64,000 nt of DNA from NCBI RefSeq assembly GCF_022808695.1, contig NZ_JAKZKW010000004.1, forward strand, positions 62,001-126,000, given 5' to 3'. A model generated the notes under the pieces. It was given only the letters and a program-made list of their open reading frames with translations, was not told where the DNA came from and did not search any database. Numbering within the stretch: position 1 is the first letter of the stretch; the number at the start of each line of letters is the position of its first letter. Positions 61,792 through 64,000 of the stretch are shown here, in pieces. A program made the position numbers and the translations under genes. This DNA is from Fundidesulfovibrio soli (GTDB lineage Bacteria; Desulfobacterota; Desulfovibrionia; Desulfovibrionales; Desulfovibrionaceae).

Positions 61792-61820
61792 TTAATAGAC
61801 CGGTCGTCTATGCGGGTCAA
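61792..61820 (-). promoter_or_regulatory. tetR promoter
   Basis: TTGACC at 61820-61815, exactly 17 bp, then TATTAA at 61797-61792 on the minus strand. Transcription should start near 61785, adjacent to the ATG. Confidence 0.75.
61795..61811. promoter_or_regulatory. TetR operator inside the tetR promoter
   Basis: ATAGAC-CGGTC-GTCTAT, a perfect 6-5-6 inverted repeat filling the promoter spacer and touching the -10. Autorepression is the simplest reading. Confidence 0.75.
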
Positions 61821-61845
61821 CATCTTTCCGCTTGAGAAAAGGAAA

Positions 61846-61871
61846 CGGGCTCAGGCGTGCGCCGGAGCCCG
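61846..61871 (-). terminator. Peroxiredoxin terminator
   Basis: 7-bp stem CGGGCTC / GAGCCCG around a 12-nt loop, then a T-rich stretch (TTTCCTTTT) on the minus strand, 32 bp beyond the stop. Confidence 0.6.
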
Positions 61872-61903
61872 CAAGGGTTCACCGAGAGGGCGTGATCGTC
61901 GCG

Positions 61904-62551
61904 TTAGCCGTTCAGGGCCTCGTAGACCTTGCCGACCATCTTCTCAGAGGGGGTCAGGGTCTTTCCGCCCGGGGTCCATTTGGCGGGGCAGGCCTCGGCC
62001 GGGTGGTCGATCAGGTAGAGGTTGGCCTCGATCTTGCGCTGGAGCTCGTCGGCGTTGCGCCCGACGTTGTAGAAGTTGACCTCGGAGGAGACCAGCACCC
62101 CGTCCGGGTTGATGATGAAGGTGCCGCGCAGGGCCAGGCCCGTATCATGGTCGTAGACGCCGAAGTAGCGAGAGATCTTGCCGGTGGGGTCTGCCACCAT
62201 CTTGTAGCGGACGTTCTCCAGCAGGCGCTCGCTGCCCTTCCAGGCCATGTGCGTGAACTTGGTGTCCGTGGAGACGGAGAGCACCTCGACCCCGGCCTCT
62301 TTGAGCCCGGGATGCTTCACGGCCAGGTCAGCCAACTCGGTGGGGCAGACGAAGGTGAAGTCGGCCGGGTAGAAGAACAGCACGGTCCATTTCTTATCCG
62401 CCCGGAGCTTCTCCAGGCTGATCTCGCCGAAGAAGCCCTCCTCAGGGTCATACACCTCGGCGGTGAAGTCGGCCACGGGCTTGCCCACATGGGCGTGTTC
62501 GCAACCGGAGTGGCTATGTTCGTGGGAGTGGGTAGTGTTTTCGCAGCTCAT
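61904..62551 (-). CDS. 2-Cys peroxiredoxin (AhpC/TSA type) with His-rich N-terminus
   Basis: A 215-residue peroxide-reducing enzyme. The peroxidatic Cys69 lies in YPADFTFVCPTE and the resolving Cys188 in EACPAKW, so it is a typical 2-Cys type. The N-terminal 22 residues (CENTTHSHEHSHSGCEHAH) hold six His and two Cys not needed for catalysis and may bind metal. AGGAGG precedes the ATG. An AT-rich palindrome upstream resembles PerR/Fur sites. No reductase gene (ahpF, trxB) is adjacent. Confidence 0.92.
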   Translation of the reverse strand: MSCENTTHSHEHSHSGCEHAHVGKPVADFTAEVYDPEEGFFGEISLEKLRADKKWTVLFFYPADFTFVCPTELADLAVKHPGLKEAGVEVLSVSTDTKFTHMAWKGSERLLENVRYKMVADPTGKISRYFGVYDHDTGLALRGTFIINPDGVLVSSEVNFYNVGRNADELQRKIEANLYLIDHPAEACPAKWTPGGKTLTPSEKMVGKVYEALNG

Positions 62552-62578
62552 GGGAGCCTCCTATGATGCTGTATGTTT

Positions 62579-62597
62579 AATAAGAATTGTTCTTATT
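62579..62597. promoter_or_regulatory. PerR/Fur-like operator of the peroxiredoxin gene
   Basis: AATAAGAA-TTG-TTCTTATT, a perfect 8-3-8 palindrome in an AT-rich patch 28 bp before the ATG, overlapping a TATTAA -10-like sequence on the minus strand. Size, symmetry and base content fit Fur-family sites; peroxide control by PerR is inferred from the gene served. Confidence 0.6.
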
Positions 62598-62747
62598 CGG
62601 TTCGATCATACACATTTTCCCAGAAATTACATCCCCCGGAACCATTATTTTTCCTCAAGGATGAAATTTGTTCTGAACCGACCCCTTTTAGCCCGTTTTT
62701 GTCGGCATATTTCGTGAGTGTCGGCCCTGGGCTTGCGATCCCCATGA

Positions 62748-62781
62748 AAAAGGCCCCTCCGGCGCGAACCGGGGGGCCTTT
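62748..62781 (-). terminator. Terminator behind the LysM lipoprotein gene
   Basis: Stem AAAGGCCCC(T)CCGG / CCGGGGGGCCTTT with a CGCGAA loop and one bulge, followed on the minus strand by a T-run. It lies 32 bp beyond the stop. Confidence 0.85.
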
Positions 62782-62812
62782 GGAACCAATCAGCCAGTGA
62801 TTCGACGCGAAC

Positions 62813-63622
62813 CTAACGCCAGGCCCGCTTCTTGCCTGAGTAGCTGAAGATCTCGCGCATGGACTCCTGCTTCACCTCTTCCTGGGTGGAGGCCAGGGCC
62901 GCCTGGGCGGTGTTGCCGTAGGTGCGGTGCATCTCCAACTGGTAGGTGATGTGGCCCACATAGGGGGTGTCGTCGTAATCCACGCGCTTGACCTCGGTCT
63001 GCATGGTATCGATCAGGATCACCCCGTAGCTGGCCACGTAGCGCCCGTCCTCCTGCTTCACTTCCTTGCGGTCCTTGTGGGACTGGGAGAGCGCGGCGGA
63101 CTTCTGCAGCCACTTGGCGGCGTAGTCGTGGAACTCCACCTTGATCTTCTCGTAGGTGGCGTCGTCATCCATCTTCACGGGCTTCTTCTTGCCCTTCTCC
63201 AGGGCCGTGGCGGACTCGATGCCGTACGGATCGGACTTGGAGCCCTTGCCCTTGCCCGCCTTGGGTTCGGCCGGCTCCTTGGAGACAGGCTCCTTGCCGG
63301 CGGCCAGAGGTGTGGGCGTAGCCGGGGCGGCGGTCTTGCCGGGGATGGTCAGCACCATGCCGGGCTTCACGTCCTTGGCGCTCTTGAGGTTGTTGCCCAC
63401 GAGCACGATGGAGGCGGGCACGCCGTACTTCTTGGCGATGGCGGCCACGGTGTCGCCCTTCTTGACCGTGTGGGTCAACGGCGGGGGCGGCGGTGGCGGG
63501 GGCGGCGGTGTCGGCTCGGGCTTGATCTCGACCACAGGGGCTGGCTGGGGCTTTTCGCCCATCATCGAGCAGCCGGACAACGCCAGGCAGAAAGCCAAGG
63601 CAGGGACAATTATCTTGTTCAT
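62813..63622 (-). CDS. LysM-domain lipoprotein
   Basis: A 269-residue envelope protein. The signal ends LALSGCSMM (lipobox LSGC), followed by a run of ten prolines after KPEPT. A LysM peptidoglycan-binding domain (THTVKKGDTVAAIAKKYGV ... GMVLTIPG) lies at about 50-95. A charged linker and a C-terminal domain of about 110 residues with no recognised family follow (AKWLQKSAALSQSHKDRKEV). GGAGGGAGC lies before the ATG. Downstream of an OmpA-family gene, separated by a terminator. Confidence 0.85.
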   Translation of the reverse strand: MNKIIVPALAFCLALSGCSMMGEKPQPAPVVEIKPEPTPPPPPPPPPPLTHTVKKGDTVAAIAKKYGVPASIVLVGNNLKSAKDVKPGMVLTIPGKTAAPATPTPLAAGKEPVSKEPAEPKAGKGKGSKSDPYGIESATALEKGKKKPVKMDDDATYEKIKVEFHDYAAKWLQKSAALSQSHKDRKEVKQEDGRYVASYGVILIDTMQTEVKRVDYDDTPYVGHITYQLEMHRTYGNTAQAALASTQEEVKQESMREIFSYSGKKRAWR

Positions 63623-63634
63623 GGCGCTCCCTCC

Positions 63635-63678
63635 AAAAAAAAAGAACCAGGCGGAACCTAACGGCTCCGCCTGGTTTT
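63635..63678 (-). terminator. OmpA-family gene terminator
   Basis: 11-bp stem AACCAGGCGGA / TCCGCCTGGTT with a 10-nt loop, then a long T-run on the minus strand (nine A on the plus strand). It lies 21 bp beyond the stop. Confidence 0.88.
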
Positions 63679-63698
63679 GTCACGAGGCTAGATGGAGG

Positions 63699-64000
63699 TT
63701 AGTTCGACTTGAACTTGATCTCCACGCGGCGGTTCATCTTGCGGCCTTCGGCGGTCTTGTTGTCGTAGCGGGGGTTGGCCTTGCCGAAGCCGACGGCGGT
63801 GATGCGGCCAGCGTCCACGCCCTTCTTCACGAAGTAGGCCTTCACGGAGTTGGCGCGGCGCAGGGACAGAGCCATGTTGTACTTCTCGGAGCCCACGGAG
63901 TCGGTGTGGCCTTCGAGGATCACGGCCAGGTTGGGCTTGGACTTGATGATGGCGACGCCTTCGTCAAGAACGGGGATGAATTCCTTCTTGATGTTGTACT
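63699..64000 (-). CDS. OmpA-family protein, C-terminal domain only (5' part outside the window)
   Basis: About 100 residues are visible, running off base 64000. ILEGHTDSVGSEKYNMALS, LRRANSVKAYFVKKGVD, ITAVGFGKANPRYDN and GRKMNRRVEIKF form the OmpA C-terminal peptidoglycan-binding domain, including the Asp and Arg that hold diaminopimelate. The N-terminal part (beta-barrel, lipoprotein or other) cannot be seen, so Pal and OmpA-type proteins are both possible. Confidence 0.9.
   Translation of the reverse strand, partial: YNIKKEFIPVLDEGVAIIKSKPNLAVILEGHTDSVGSEKYNMALSLRRANSVKAYFVKKGVDAGRITAVGFGKANPRYDNKTAEGRKMNRRVEIKFKSN

Overview
The window is high-GC bacterial chromosome, packed with genes and short on intergenic space. 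It looks like a sulfate-reducing deltaproteobacterium of the Desulfovibrio / Fundidesulfovibrio / Solidesulfovibrio type. This placement is inferred from protein flavour and gene order, not from a marker search. It rests on the division/cell-wall cluster with a radical SAM gene behind ftsZ, a single-domain ModE-like regulator beside an FmdE-molybdopterin fusion, several HD-GYP/HDOD signalling proteins, and many GTG starts. No tRNA, rRNA, CRISPR array, insertion sequence or prophage gene was seen.

Region 1 (1-18450, minus strand) is an almost complete dcw cluster, transcribed from a promoter beside three MraZ boxes: mraZ, rsmH, ftsL, ftsI, murE, murF, mraY, murD, ftsW, murG, murC, murB, ftsQ, ftsA, ftsZ, then a radical SAM gene running off the window. 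Eight junctions are ATGA or GTGA overlaps, so translation is probably coupled. No ddl lies between murB and ftsQ.

Region 2 (18861-26376) is mixed. It has an HD-GYP protein, a CBS-domain protein, a cheD-HDOD pair, an O-methyltransferase, a small secreted 12-cysteine repeat protein, a Tat-exported metallophosphoesterase followed at 2 nt by a secreted single-domain CuA cupredoxin, and an HD-domain hydrolase.

Region 3 (26445-34443) holds rplM-rpsI with promoter and terminator, two radical SAM genes (one AmrS-like), a GIY-YIG protein, purM, a 3D-domain lipoprotein, a second HD-GYP protein and a hypothetical protein with an HExxH motif.

Region 4 (34660-49112) holds a 947-residue hybrid histidine kinase; a molybdenum-flavoured operon (ModE-like HTH, FmdE/MoCF fusion, orphan MacB-type permease); a MATE transporter with a DUF2156 protein; a small RHH-like regulator with its own palindromic operator followed by an amphi-Trp protein; a NifA-type activator; and a PlsC-GNAT fusion resembling the ornithine-lipid synthase OlsF.

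Region 5 (49233-57000, minus) appears to be one envelope/metabolism operon: mscS-like channel, PAS histidine kinase, rdgB, glmS, AMIN-amidase. Region 6 (57156-64000) holds rimO, a HAD phosphatase, a geranylgeranyl-reductase-like flavoprotein, a TetR/AhpD-like pair with matching operators, a 2-Cys peroxiredoxin with a PerR/Fur-like palindrome, a LysM lipoprotein and the end of an OmpA-family gene.

The most unusual non-coding signal is a dispersed two-hairpin palindromic element found only between convergent genes (four copies). One copy runs into a 48-bp tandem array whose hairpins keep pairing while their sequence changes. The most unusual protein signal is the stand-alone CuA cupredoxin, whose ligand spacing matches cytochrome oxidase subunit II.
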